DNA of 64,000 nt. It comes from Perlabentimonas gracilis (GTDB taxonomy: Bacteria > Bacteroidota > Bacteroidia > Bacteroidales > Tenuifilaceae). The notes beneath the pieces were generated by a model. It made no database searches. It saw nothing but the letters and a program-made list of their open reading frames with translations, and was not told the DNA's origin. Shown here in pieces: positions 53,284 through 60,245 of the stretch. The first letter of the stretch is position 1. Each line of letters begins with the position of its first letter. The position numbers and the translations under genes were made by a program. The stretch is from NCBI RefSeq assembly GCF_011174675.1, contig NZ_JAANIG010000014.1, forward strand, positions 1-64,000. Direction: 5' to 3'.

Positions 53284-54036
53284 ATGATTACAAGGGGAGT
53301 TTTTCTACTAATTAGCCTACTAATTGGTACGGTTTCCACACTTGCCCAACCCGATAGTAGAATTGAAATTGACGATGATATTCAATTGGTTCATCTTAAG
53401 GATTCTGTATATGTTCATGTTAGTTGGCATTATATTGAAAACTATGGTCGTTTCCCTTCAAACGGACTCATTGTTATAAAGCGTGGACAAGCCTTGATGG
53501 TTGATACACCTATGGATAATGACAAGACAGAGAGGATTGTAAGGTTTCTAAAGGATTCAATGTCGGTTGAACTAACTCAATTGATAATTGGTCATTTTCA
53601 CGATGATTGTTTGGGCGGTCTTCAGTATCTGCAAAGTATTGGGGTTGAGTCAATAGCAAATACAAGAACTATTGATAAATGCAAGGAGCTGCAGTTGCCT
53701 ATTCCAACAACATCTTTCACCGATTCCTTAGCTATTGATTTTAATGGAGAACTCATTGAGTGTAGATTCTTTGGTGCAGGCCACTCATTTGACAATATCA
53801 CCGTTTGGTTACCGAGCCAAAAAATATTATTTGGTGGTTGCCTTATTAAGTCAATGGATTCAAAAGGACTTGGAAATCTATCGGAAGCAGTGGTTCCTGA
53901 ATGGGATTTTACGGTAAAAAAACTTATGGCAAAATATCCTGATATTGAAAAGGTCGTTCCTGGTCATGGCGATATTGGTGGCTCCGAACTGCTAAACCAT
54001 ACCATTAATTTGGTCGAAAATGAACGTGCAAAATAA
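53284..54036 (+). CDS. Subclass B1 metallo-beta-lactamase, CcrA-like
   Basis: 250 residues from ATG 53284; an in-frame ATG at 53245 would add 13. A signal peptide ends near STLAQ, so the enzyme is periplasmic. Both zinc sites are complete. In numbering from 53245: His117, His119 and Asp121 in GHFHDDCLGG, His180 in GAGHSFDN, Cys199 in LFGGCL, His241 in VPGHGD. Lys202 and Asn211 match the substrate-carboxylate and oxyanion residues of B1 enzymes. The cysteine after Asp121, the block GGLQYLQSIGV and 'FTDSLAIDFNGE' closely follow B. fragilis CcrA (CfiA). It would hydrolyse beta-lactams including carbapenems; activity is predicted only. Confidence 0.9.
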   Translation: MITRGVFLLISLLIGTVSTLAQPDSRIEIDDDIQLVHLKDSVYVHVSWHYIENYGRFPSNGLIVIKRGQALMVDTPMDNDKTERIVRFLKDSMSVELTQLIIGHFHDDCLGGLQYLQSIGVESIANTRTIDKCKELQLPIPTTSFTDSLAIDFNGELIECRFFGAGHSFDNITVWLPSQKILFGGCLIKSMDSKGLGNLSEAVVPEWDFTVKKLMAKYPDIEKVVPGHGDIGGSELLNHTINLVENERAK

Positions 54037-54048
54037 AACCTATCTACT

Positions 54049-54618
54049 ATGCCCGACTATAACAAGCAATGGGAGAGTGAGTTGGCAATGCTCAAGTCAA
54101 TAATTCAGAAAACAGGTTTGCAAATGGCCATAAAGTGGGGTGCCGAAGTGTACACCCATAAGGGAAAGAATGTGGTTAGCTACTACGGCTTTAAAAATTA
54201 CTTTGCAATTTGGTTCTACAATGGGGTTTTTCTGGAGGATAAGCACAAAGTTTTAGTAAATGCACAGGACAATAAAACCAAGGCATTGCGCCAGTGGCGA
54301 TTTACATCGAAGGAAGAGATTGACGAGAATCTTATTCTTGAGTATATACGCAAAGCCATTAAGAATGAGGATGACGGAAAGGTTTGGAAACCCCTAAAAT
54401 CAAATGAACTTTCAATACCAGAGGCATTGATTGAAGCCTTTAAAAGTGATAGGGAGATAGAAAACGCATTTAAAAAGCTCCCATTTTATAAGCAGAAGGA
54501 GTTTGTTGAGTACATCGATTCTGCAAAAAGGGAAGAGACCAAGCTGGCACGAATTGATAAGATTATTCCAATGATTCTCCAAGGTACAGGACTAAACGAT
54601 AAGTACAAAAAATGCTGA
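54049..54618 (+). CDS. YdeI-type protein (DUF1801-like N-terminus)
   Basis: 189 residues. An N-terminal DUF1801-like domain ('LKSIIQKTGLQMAIKWGAEVYTHKGKNVVSYYGFKNYFAIWF') is followed by the YdeI/OmpD-associated helical segment ('ELSIPEALIEAFKSDREIENAFKKLPFYKQKEFVEYIDSAKREETKLARIDKII'). This is the usual arrangement of YdeI proteins. Function unknown, possibly membrane or metal stress. Its last 7 bases overlap the next gene, indicating translational coupling. Confidence 0.85.
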   Translation: MPDYNKQWESELAMLKSIIQKTGLQMAIKWGAEVYTHKGKNVVSYYGFKNYFAIWFYNGVFLEDKHKVLVNAQDNKTKALRQWRFTSKEEIDENLILEYIRKAIKNEDDGKVWKPLKSNELSIPEALIEAFKSDREIENAFKKLPFYKQKEFVEYIDSAKREETKLARIDKIIPMILQGTGLNDKYKKC

Positions 54619-54965
54619 TGACCGAGGTTGAAAAGTACATCTTCTCTTTCCCCGAGGATGTTAGAAATATTCTTCTACAGATTAGGCAGATTATTAAAGA
54701 GGAAGCCCCCGATGCCGTTGAAGGGTTTGCATACCAAATGCCATCGTACAAAACCAACGGAAAACCTTTGGTTTACTTCGCTGCATTTAAAACCCACATA
54801 GGGTTTTATGCTACACCATCGGGACATGCTGCATTCGCTTGCGAACTGGCAAAGTATAAGCAGGGCAAAGGCTCGGTTCAGTTCCCCTTGGATAAGCCAA
54901 TCCCCTTCGATGTGATTAGGCAGATGGTAGCCTTTAGGGTTGAGGAGAATAATAACAAATCTTAA
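54612..54965 (+). CDS. DUF1801 (YdhG-like) protein
   Basis: 117 residues. The pattern 'EVEKYIFSFPEDVRNILLQIRQIIKEEAPDAVEGFAYQMPSYK' and 'YFAAFKTHIGFYATPSGHAAF' matches the YdhG iron-chaperone-like (frataxin-like) family. Starts within the end of the preceding gene. Second stand-alone DUF1801 protein of the cluster. Confidence 0.88.
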   Translation: MLMTEVEKYIFSFPEDVRNILLQIRQIIKEEAPDAVEGFAYQMPSYKTNGKPLVYFAAFKTHIGFYATPSGHAAFACELAKYKQGKGSVQFPLDKPIPFDVIRQMVAFRVEENNNKS

Positions 54966-54976
54966 AAAAACATCAA

Positions 54977-55495
54977 ATGAAACAGCTTATAACAATAGTA
55001 ATTCTTTCAATTACTCTAGCGAGTTGCAATCAAAATCAAAAAAGTATGAATGATAATCCTGAACAATTAGCCAACGACACTACCCCACGGGTAACTGGAA
55101 TTGGAGGTATTTTCTTTTTCTCAGATAATCCTGAGGAAACCAGGGAATGGTACCGCATGAACCTCGGACTTGAGGTTAATGAGTGGGGGTCAAGTTTTGA
55201 GTTTAGGAATGCCAATAGGCCTGATGAAATTAACTATTTGCAATGGACCCCGTTCAAGAAGGGAAGCGAGTACTTTGCCCCATCGGAGAAAGAGTTTATG
55301 ATAAACTATAGGGTTCAAAACATCGAAGGGCTTGTTAGAAATCTGAGAGCCAATGGAGTAACCATTCTCGATGAGATTGTAGCCTACGATTACGGTAAGT
55401 TTGTGCATATAATGGATTCCGAGGGCAACAAAATTGAGCTTTGGGAGCCTGTGGATAGCGTGTTTACCAATATGGGAGGGAAAACAACAAAGTAG
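54977..55495 (+). CDS. VOC-family lipoprotein (glyoxalase/bleomycin-resistance-like)
   Basis: 172 residues. A short lipoprotein signal (MKQLITIVILSITLASC) precedes a single VOC half-module: 'IGGIFFFSDNPEETREWYRMNLGLEVNEWG' to 'DSEGNKIELWEPVDSVF'. The metal-ligand glutamate near the end (KIELWEP) is present. VOC proteins are normally cytosolic, so an exported lipidated one is notable. It closes the plus-strand accessory run. Confidence 0.82.
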   Translation: MKQLITIVILSITLASCNQNQKSMNDNPEQLANDTTPRVTGIGGIFFFSDNPEETREWYRMNLGLEVNEWGSSFEFRNANRPDEINYLQWTPFKKGSEYFAPSEKEFMINYRVQNIEGLVRNLRANGVTILDEIVAYDYGKFVHIMDSEGNKIELWEPVDSVFTNMGGKTTK

Positions 55496-55538
55496 CCGTT
55501 TTTTAAATTAATCTACCGTGTAGTATTCTAGTAAATAA

Positions 55539-55775
55539 TCATTTAAGGTTATTGATATATTCATTAACAGCCAATTTGGCCTTGCTGTAATCTAAGTCCG
55601 ATACAATTACCTTTACGTTTCCTGCGGGTCTCCAGCCTCCGCCGCGCGACCCAATAATTTCATCTTTTAAAGATGATTCGATCCCATTGTTCTCTAGTAT
55701 ATTCGCTATCATTTGACAGTCGAAAAGTGAACCATCGAAAACTTCAACCAAGGTATTACCTTTATCCGTTGTCAT
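55539..55775 (-). CDS. DUF2007-type small protein
   Basis: 78 residues from ATG 55775. 'LVEVFDGSLFDCQMIANILENNGI' and 'GNVKVIVSDLDYSKAKLAVNEYI' match DUF2007 (putative signal-transducing protein), a ferredoxin-like fold. The frame is open much further upstream, but that extension runs antisense-free through a hairpin spacer and the end of gnd in another frame and is not credible. It lies 61 bases after gnd. Confidence 0.8.
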   Translation of the reverse strand: MTTDKGNTLVEVFDGSLFDCQMIANILENNGIESSLKDEIIGSRGGGWRPAGNVKVIVSDLDYSKAKLAVNEYINNLK

Positions 55776-55796
55776 ATAGTTTAGTTTTAAATATTT

Positions 55797-55830
55797 AGCC
55801 CCGAAAAGTTTTAACTTTCGGGGCTTTTTC
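55797..55830 (+). terminator. Terminator-like hairpin between gnd and the DUF2007 gene
   Basis: AGCCCCGAAAAG pairs with CTTTCGGGGCT, followed on the plus strand by TTTTTC. On the minus strand the T-run is on the wrong side, so for gnd it would be a weak terminator or an mRNA 3'-end stabiliser. It lies just 22 bases before the DUF2007 start. Confidence 0.65.
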
Positions 55831-55836
55831 TTAAAA

Positions 55837-57291
55837 CTACACGTTGTAGGTTGTAGATGCTGTGGTTCCGCCGCGGCCGGTCCAGTTGGTGTGGAAAAAC
55901 TCACCCCTGGGCTTATCAATACGTTCGTAGGTGTGGGCGCCAAAGTAGTCGCGTTGTGCCTGAAGCAGGTTGGCGGGAAGCCTCTTGCACCTGTACCCAT
56001 CGAAGTACGATAGCGCGCTCGATAGGGCAGGTACAGGAATACCATTAACAGTTGCGGCGGCAACAACTCTTCGCCAGCTGGCATCGGCATCCATTATTTT
56101 AGCCTTAAAGTAGTCGTCGAGTAGAAGGTTGTTCAGCTCGGGGTTCTTATCGAATGCCTCCTTAATCTTACCAAGGAATACCGACCGGATAATGCATCCA
56201 CCGCGCCACATCAGGGCAATACCACCATTATTCAAATGCCAACCAAACTCCTCGGCAGCGGCACGCATCAGCACGTAACCCTGCGCATACGATACAATCT
56301 TTGATGCCAGCAGCGCTTTGCGCAAATCCTCAATCATCTGCTTTTTATCGCCAGTGAATGATGGTTTAGGCCCTGTGAGTATTTTCGATGCCACAACCCG
56401 CTCATCCTTCTGCGCCGAAAGGCAGCGCGAGAATACCGATTCGCCAATTAGGGTAAGGGGAACGCCCAAATCGAGGGCGGTTACGCCTGTCCACTTGCCA
56501 GTTCCCTTCTGTCCGGCAGTATCGAGAATCTTGTCTACCATGGGTTTTCCATCGTCATCCTTAAAGCCAAGGATATCGCGGGTTATCTCAATAAGGTAGC
56601 TGTCCAACTCGCCCTTGTTCCACTCCTTAAATACCTCGTGCATCTCATCGGCACTCATTTCCAGCAAATCATTCATCACCTGGTATGCCTCGCAGATAAG
56701 CTGCATATCGCCGTACTCAATGCCGTTGTGTACCATCTTCACAAAGTGGCCGGCCCCGTTCTCACCAACCCAATCGCAGCAGGGAGTACCATCGTCAACC
56801 TTAGCGGCAATGCTTTGGAAGATATCCTTAACAAAAGGCCAAGCGGTCTTTGATCCACCCGGCATAATGGAAGGACCTAGCAAAGCGCCCTCCTCGCCAC
56901 CCGAAACGCCGGTACCAATGTAGAGCAGCCCTTTGCTCTCGAGGTAAGCGGTTCGGCGGTTGGTATCGGGGAAGTGGGTGTTGCCACCGTCGATAATAAT
57001 ATCGCCCTTGTCCAGGTGGGGGATAAGCAACTCGATAAAGTCGTCAACAGGCTTGCCGGCCTTCACCATCAGCATTACCTTGCGGGGCGATTTTAGCGAG
57101 CCTACCAGCTCCTCGAGGCTACGGGTGCCAATAATATTTTTTCCCTTTCCGCGACCATTTACAAAGCTATCAACCTTGTTGGTTGAGCGGTTGAACACCG
57201 CCACGGAAAAGCCTTTGCTCTCCATATTCAGGACCAGGTTCTCGCCCATTACGGCCAGCCCAATTAGTCCAATATCTGCCTTTTTCTCCAT
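55837..57291 (-). CDS. gnd: 6-phosphogluconate dehydrogenase, decarboxylating
   Basis: 484 residues, the full family length. The NADP-binding start GLAVMGENLVLNMESKGF, the substrate loop GGNTHFPDTNRR, the catalytic block VSGGEEGALLGPSIMPGG, GHFVKMVHNGIEY (active-site Lys/Asn) and the C-terminal 'AQRDYFGAHTYER' are all present. It converts 6-phosphogluconate to ribulose 5-phosphate, CO2 and NADPH. It follows pdxB by 39 bases in the sugar-acid block. The usual partners zwf and pgl are not in the window. Confidence 0.97.
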   Translation of the reverse strand: MEKKADIGLIGLAVMGENLVLNMESKGFSVAVFNRSTNKVDSFVNGRGKGKNIIGTRSLEELVGSLKSPRKVMLMVKAGKPVDDFIELLIPHLDKGDIIIDGGNTHFPDTNRRTAYLESKGLLYIGTGVSGGEEGALLGPSIMPGGSKTAWPFVKDIFQSIAAKVDDGTPCCDWVGENGAGHFVKMVHNGIEYGDMQLICEAYQVMNDLLEMSADEMHEVFKEWNKGELDSYLIEITRDILGFKDDDGKPMVDKILDTAGQKGTGKWTGVTALDLGVPLTLIGESVFSRCLSAQKDERVVASKILTGPKPSFTGDKKQMIEDLRKALLASKIVSYAQGYVLMRAAAEEFGWHLNNGGIALMWRGGCIIRSVFLGKIKEAFDKNPELNNLLLDDYFKAKIMDADASWRRVVAAATVNGIPVPALSSALSYFDGYRCKRLPANLLQAQRDYFGAHTYERIDKPRGEFFHTNWTGRGGTTASTTYNV

Positions 57292-57330
57292 AATGTTTGG
57301 GTTTTAAGATTCTTAATCAATTAGGGTTTT

Positions 57331-58452
57331 TTATACTTGGTATCCTAGATTTTTAACCAGCTCGACACAGTTTTTTTCTCCTTTGATTTTTATTCTTAGA
57401 TTCTCAGGTTCCCTGCGGATTGGGTACGATTCCCTCTGCTGCTCAAAAGTTTCAGGAGATTTTTTTAGATTATCAGAATCGATATGGATGTTGTACGCAA
57501 AGCGGCAAATCTCGGTAAATATCTGCTCCCTAGGTTTTGATGTGCAATCCATTTCCAGCTCCAATTGTGGTGCCTGTGGTACGTTGGTGGGTTGCCAGCT
57601 ATCCAATCCAAGGTTAAAGAATCTGCTGATAGCCTGAACGCTCATGGCCGTTCCGTTGGCCTTGCCATCGGCGGAGTAGCCTGCAATATGTGGGGTAGCC
57701 AAATGCGCTAGCTCAAGTAGCTTTAGGTCGATATCGGGCTCGTTTTCCCAAACATCAATTACTGCACCAGCCAGGTGTTTGCTCTTCAGTGCGCTAATCA
57801 GCGCTTGTGTTTCCATCACCTCGCCGCGCGAGGAGTTTATAAACCACGCTCCGCGTTTCATCTTGCCAAAGAAATCGGCATTGGCCAAGTGGAAGGTTTT
57901 GTCAATCCCTTGGTGGGAGAGGGGTACGTGCATTGTTATTATATCCGATTGGGCAATTAGGGTTTCAATATCTGTAAACTCACCTTTACCCTCGCTGTGC
58001 TCTCTGGGTGGGTCGTTTAGTATAACTTTAATTCCAAGCGTTTTGGCCATAGCGGCCACCTTGGAGCCCACGTTGCCAACTCCAATAATGCCAAGGGTAA
58101 TATCTTCAAACGATCTATTCTCGAGCCTTATAATTTCGGCTAGCGCCGAAGCAATGTACTGCTTAACCGAACCAGAGTTGCAGCCGGGAGCGTTGGTCCA
58201 CTTTATACCATTGGCCTCGCAGTATGCCGTGTCGATATGGTCGTAGCCAATGGTTGCCGAGGCAATTATCTTAACCGATGTCCCCTTTAGCAATGCTTCG
58301 TTGCACTTAGTGCGGGTACGGGTAATAAGCGCATCGGCATCGGTAAGGTGATCGCGGGTAATCTTGCCACCCGGCAGATAAACCACCTGGGCCACATTCT
58401 CAAGCGCACCCTCCAGAAAAGGAATCTTACTATCAGCAACAATTTTTAGCAT
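57331..58452 (-). CDS. pdxB: 4-phosphoerythronate dehydrogenase
   Basis: 373 residues of the D-isomer 2-hydroxyacid dehydrogenase superfamily. 'TIGYDHIDTAYCEANGIKWTNAPGCNSGSV', the NAD motif GIIGVGNVGSKVA and the C-terminal PdxB extension beyond residue 280 support PdxB rather than a general 2-hydroxyacid dehydrogenase. It oxidises 4-phosphoerythronate in the DXP-dependent pyridoxal-phosphate pathway. The neighbours handle sugar acids rather than vitamin B6, so the position may be fortuitous. Confidence 0.9.
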   Translation of the reverse strand: MLKIVADSKIPFLEGALENVAQVVYLPGGKITRDHLTDADALITRTRTKCNEALLKGTSVKIIASATIGYDHIDTAYCEANGIKWTNAPGCNSGSVKQYIASALAEIIRLENRSFEDITLGIIGVGNVGSKVAAMAKTLGIKVILNDPPREHSEGKGEFTDIETLIAQSDIITMHVPLSHQGIDKTFHLANADFFGKMKRGAWFINSSRGEVMETQALISALKSKHLAGAVIDVWENEPDIDLKLLELAHLATPHIAGYSADGKANGTAMSVQAISRFFNLGLDSWQPTNVPQAPQLELEMDCTSKPREQIFTEICRFAYNIHIDSDNLKKSPETFEQQRESYPIRREPENLRIKIKGEKNCVELVKNLGYQV

Positions 58453-58477
58453 AGAATAAGAGTTATTGGTTGCCTAT

Positions 58478-58806
58478 CTCGTAAACCGTTAGGTTGACGA
58501 TATCGGTTATCGGTTATCGGTTATCAGTTATCGGTTGTCGGTTGTCGGCCTGACTTTCGCCAGACAGGATTTCAGTATTCATTTTAAGATTAAACCCTTT
58601 TTCCGTATTCCCTCATTATCTCGTCAAGTAATGACGTGATCCGAGGCAGGCGTCTACTGTCTTCTGTCTTCTCTCGTTATCTCGTCAAGTATTGACGAGA
58701 CCCGAGACAGGTGTCTTCCGACTTCCGACTTCCGACTTCCGACTCTGTCTTTTTACTTTTTACTTTTGACTTTCAGACTTTCGACTTTCGACTTTCGACT
58801 TTCAGT
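58478..58806. repeat. Heptamer arrays and palindromes between larA homologue and pdxB
   Basis: This spacer holds, in order: a palindrome-like CTCGTAAACC..GGTTGACGA (58478-58500); TATCGGT-type 7-mers (58501-58549); a CCTGAC..CAGG piece (58549-58566); palindrome CTCGTCAAGTAATGACGTGA (from 58620); TCTTCTG-type 7-mers (about 58651-58672); palindrome CTCGTCAAGTATTGACGAG (58681-58699); ACTTCCG-type 7-mers (about 58711-58742); and ACTTTTT/ACTTTCG-type 7-mers (about 58750-58805). No reading frame of note. Confidence 0.85.
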
Positions 58807-58809
58807 CAA

Positions 58810-60084
58810 TCAATCCTTAAATCTCTCTCTACTCGCCCACAACCCAATGGCGGGATTCGATATGTAAAAGATCTCCTCGCCCGAGGGGAGGGTATTATAT
58901 CCATCCCTCAGCTTTTCGGGATTGTAAATTTGCATCATTTCGTCGAGATTGGCGTAGCTAAAGTTCACCGATTTAATCTCCTGTTCGGTTAAATGCCCAG
59001 GACAGTAGGTTATTTTAAACCGATCCTCTGCCGATCCGTGTATTAGGTGCGCTGTTGCGCTTAAATTATTCTGCAAATCCTCGTTCTTTCGAGTTAGCTC
59101 AAGAATCTCGGGAGTTGTGAGATAACCATACTTTCTGATTAGCGCATCAATCTGCTTATCCTCGCCAAACTCCTTTAGTCCGGGTGCAAGCACAATTAGC
59201 TCGCCCTTGTCGGCAATGGCCATACGGGTTCGGTACACGCTCTTGTTGCCCAGCCAGGTGCTCTTGAACTCCTCGGGATCGAGGTAAACCACAACCTTCG
59301 GCAAGGGTTTGTCGAGCATAATAAAATTCACCTTTAGCGATAGTTCAGCGGCTTTAAAGTAGCACTCGTGATCGTCGCCAATATATAGGCCGCGAACCTT
59401 CAGCTTGCCTTCATCGTCCTTGGCCACAACTGTAAGGATGTAGACAATAGGCAAATGCTGGGCGAAATGCTCCGAGGCGTAGTTTAGCACCTTTCGCACG
59501 GGTGAGTTGGAACGACCCAGAATTCGCTCAATACCATAGGCTGCACCAAGGAAATGGCTCTTGTTAATGCCCTCGGCACCACCCGTTCCCACAAAGATAT
59601 TCTTGTTGTAGTTGGCCATGCCAATCACCTCGTGGGGCACAACCTGCCCGGGCGAAAGAATTAGATCGTAACCCCCATTCACTAGCATCTTGTTAACCTG
59701 TGCAGGCCAGGTGTAATCGACTCTATTATCGGAGACTTCCTTAACATAATCGGCAGGAACCTCGCCAAGGGTAACAATATCGGTGCGCCACTTATGCTCG
59801 CGGAATAGCGATAGGGGAACTCCCTTAAACATCTTGCTGATCTCCCTTTCGGTCATTGGAGCGTGGGTGCCCAGCGCCGGAAGAATATCGGTCATCGCTT
59901 TACCATAGTACTCGTAGGCCAGACTGGTGATTAGTCCTGCTTGCGAGTGGTAGCGGGTGAAGTCGGGCGGAAGGGCAAGAACCTTCTTACGCCTACCCAT
60001 ATTCTCAAAAGCTTCGAAGAGGGCTTTCTTAATGTCCTCGGGGCTTAGGTCTGCTGTTTCTGATCCGTGAGCGAAGTAGAGCAT
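58810..60084 (-). CDS. LarA-family nickel-pincer racemase/epimerase homologue
   Basis: 424 residues, the usual LarA length. The family acts on 2-hydroxyacids using the nickel-pincer nucleotide made by LarB, LarC and LarE (none in the window). Key residues correspond to L. plantarum LarA: Asp41/Arg44 in PPDFTRYH, His74 in ALGTHAPMT, His151 in VVPHEV, Lys161 in NYNKNIF (covalent cofactor) and His177 in NKSHFLG. The spacings 151-161-177 equal those of LarA 174-184-200, and 41-44 equals 72-75. It lies in a block with uxuA, kdgK, gnd and an SDR, so a sugar-acid substrate is likelier than lactate; gluconate/mannonate C2 epimerisation is a plausible inference. Confidence 0.88.
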   Translation of the reverse strand: MLYFAHGSETADLSPEDIKKALFEAFENMGRRKKVLALPPDFTRYHSQAGLITSLAYEYYGKAMTDILPALGTHAPMTEREISKMFKGVPLSLFREHKWRTDIVTLGEVPADYVKEVSDNRVDYTWPAQVNKMLVNGGYDLILSPGQVVPHEVIGMANYNKNIFVGTGGAEGINKSHFLGAAYGIERILGRSNSPVRKVLNYASEHFAQHLPIVYILTVVAKDDEGKLKVRGLYIGDDHECYFKAAELSLKVNFIMLDKPLPKVVVYLDPEEFKSTWLGNKSVYRTRMAIADKGELIVLAPGLKEFGEDKQIDALIRKYGYLTTPEILELTRKNEDLQNNLSATAHLIHGSAEDRFKITYCPGHLTEQEIKSVNFSYANLDEMMQIYNPEKLRDGYNTLPSGEEIFYISNPAIGLWASRERFKD

Positions 60085-60100
60085 AGCGAAGTTATTTGTT

Positions 60101-60245
60101 GTTTAGCGTTAAGCGTTCTATGTTTAGCGCTGTGTCTCGGGAGATTGGCGTTCTTTGCCAAGCTAACGAGATTTTGCGTTCAGCGTTTTGCGTTCAGCGT
60201 TTTGCGTTTAGGGTTTGTGTGAACCTTTAACTTTAAACTTTCAAC
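60101..60245. repeat. Heptamer/palindrome composite repeat before the larA homologue
   Basis: GTTTAGC/GTTAAGC 7-mers (60101-60135), then CTCGGGAGATTGGCG ... CTAACGAG (60136-60170) as the palindromic centre, then GTTCAGC/GTTTTGC 7-mers (60171-60219) and CTTTAAA-type 7-mers to the preceding gene's stop. Same architecture as at 1620-1746 and 58478-58806, with different 7-mer units. Confidence 0.8.

Noticed and set aside
46688-55495. Chromosomal integron: many small co-directional genes, and a GTTTAAC motif at about 52263 resembling an attC core site
   Set aside because: No integrase gene, no regular attC-like palindrome between successive genes, and several genes overlap or lie 1-13 bases apart, which leaves no room for attC sites.
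55776-56090. N-terminal extension of the DUF2007 gene to 183 residues
   Set aside because: The extension reads gnd sequence in another frame and a terminator-like hairpin; the family is about 70-80 residues long.
57331-58452. pdxB as a glycerate or lactate dehydrogenase linked to the larA homologue
   Set aside because: The C-terminal extension and motif pattern fit PdxB better than shorter D-lactate dehydrogenases, so a lactate pathway is not supported.
58501-58806. CRISPR array
   Set aside because: The repeats are 7-bp tandem units without spacers, and no cas genes are present.
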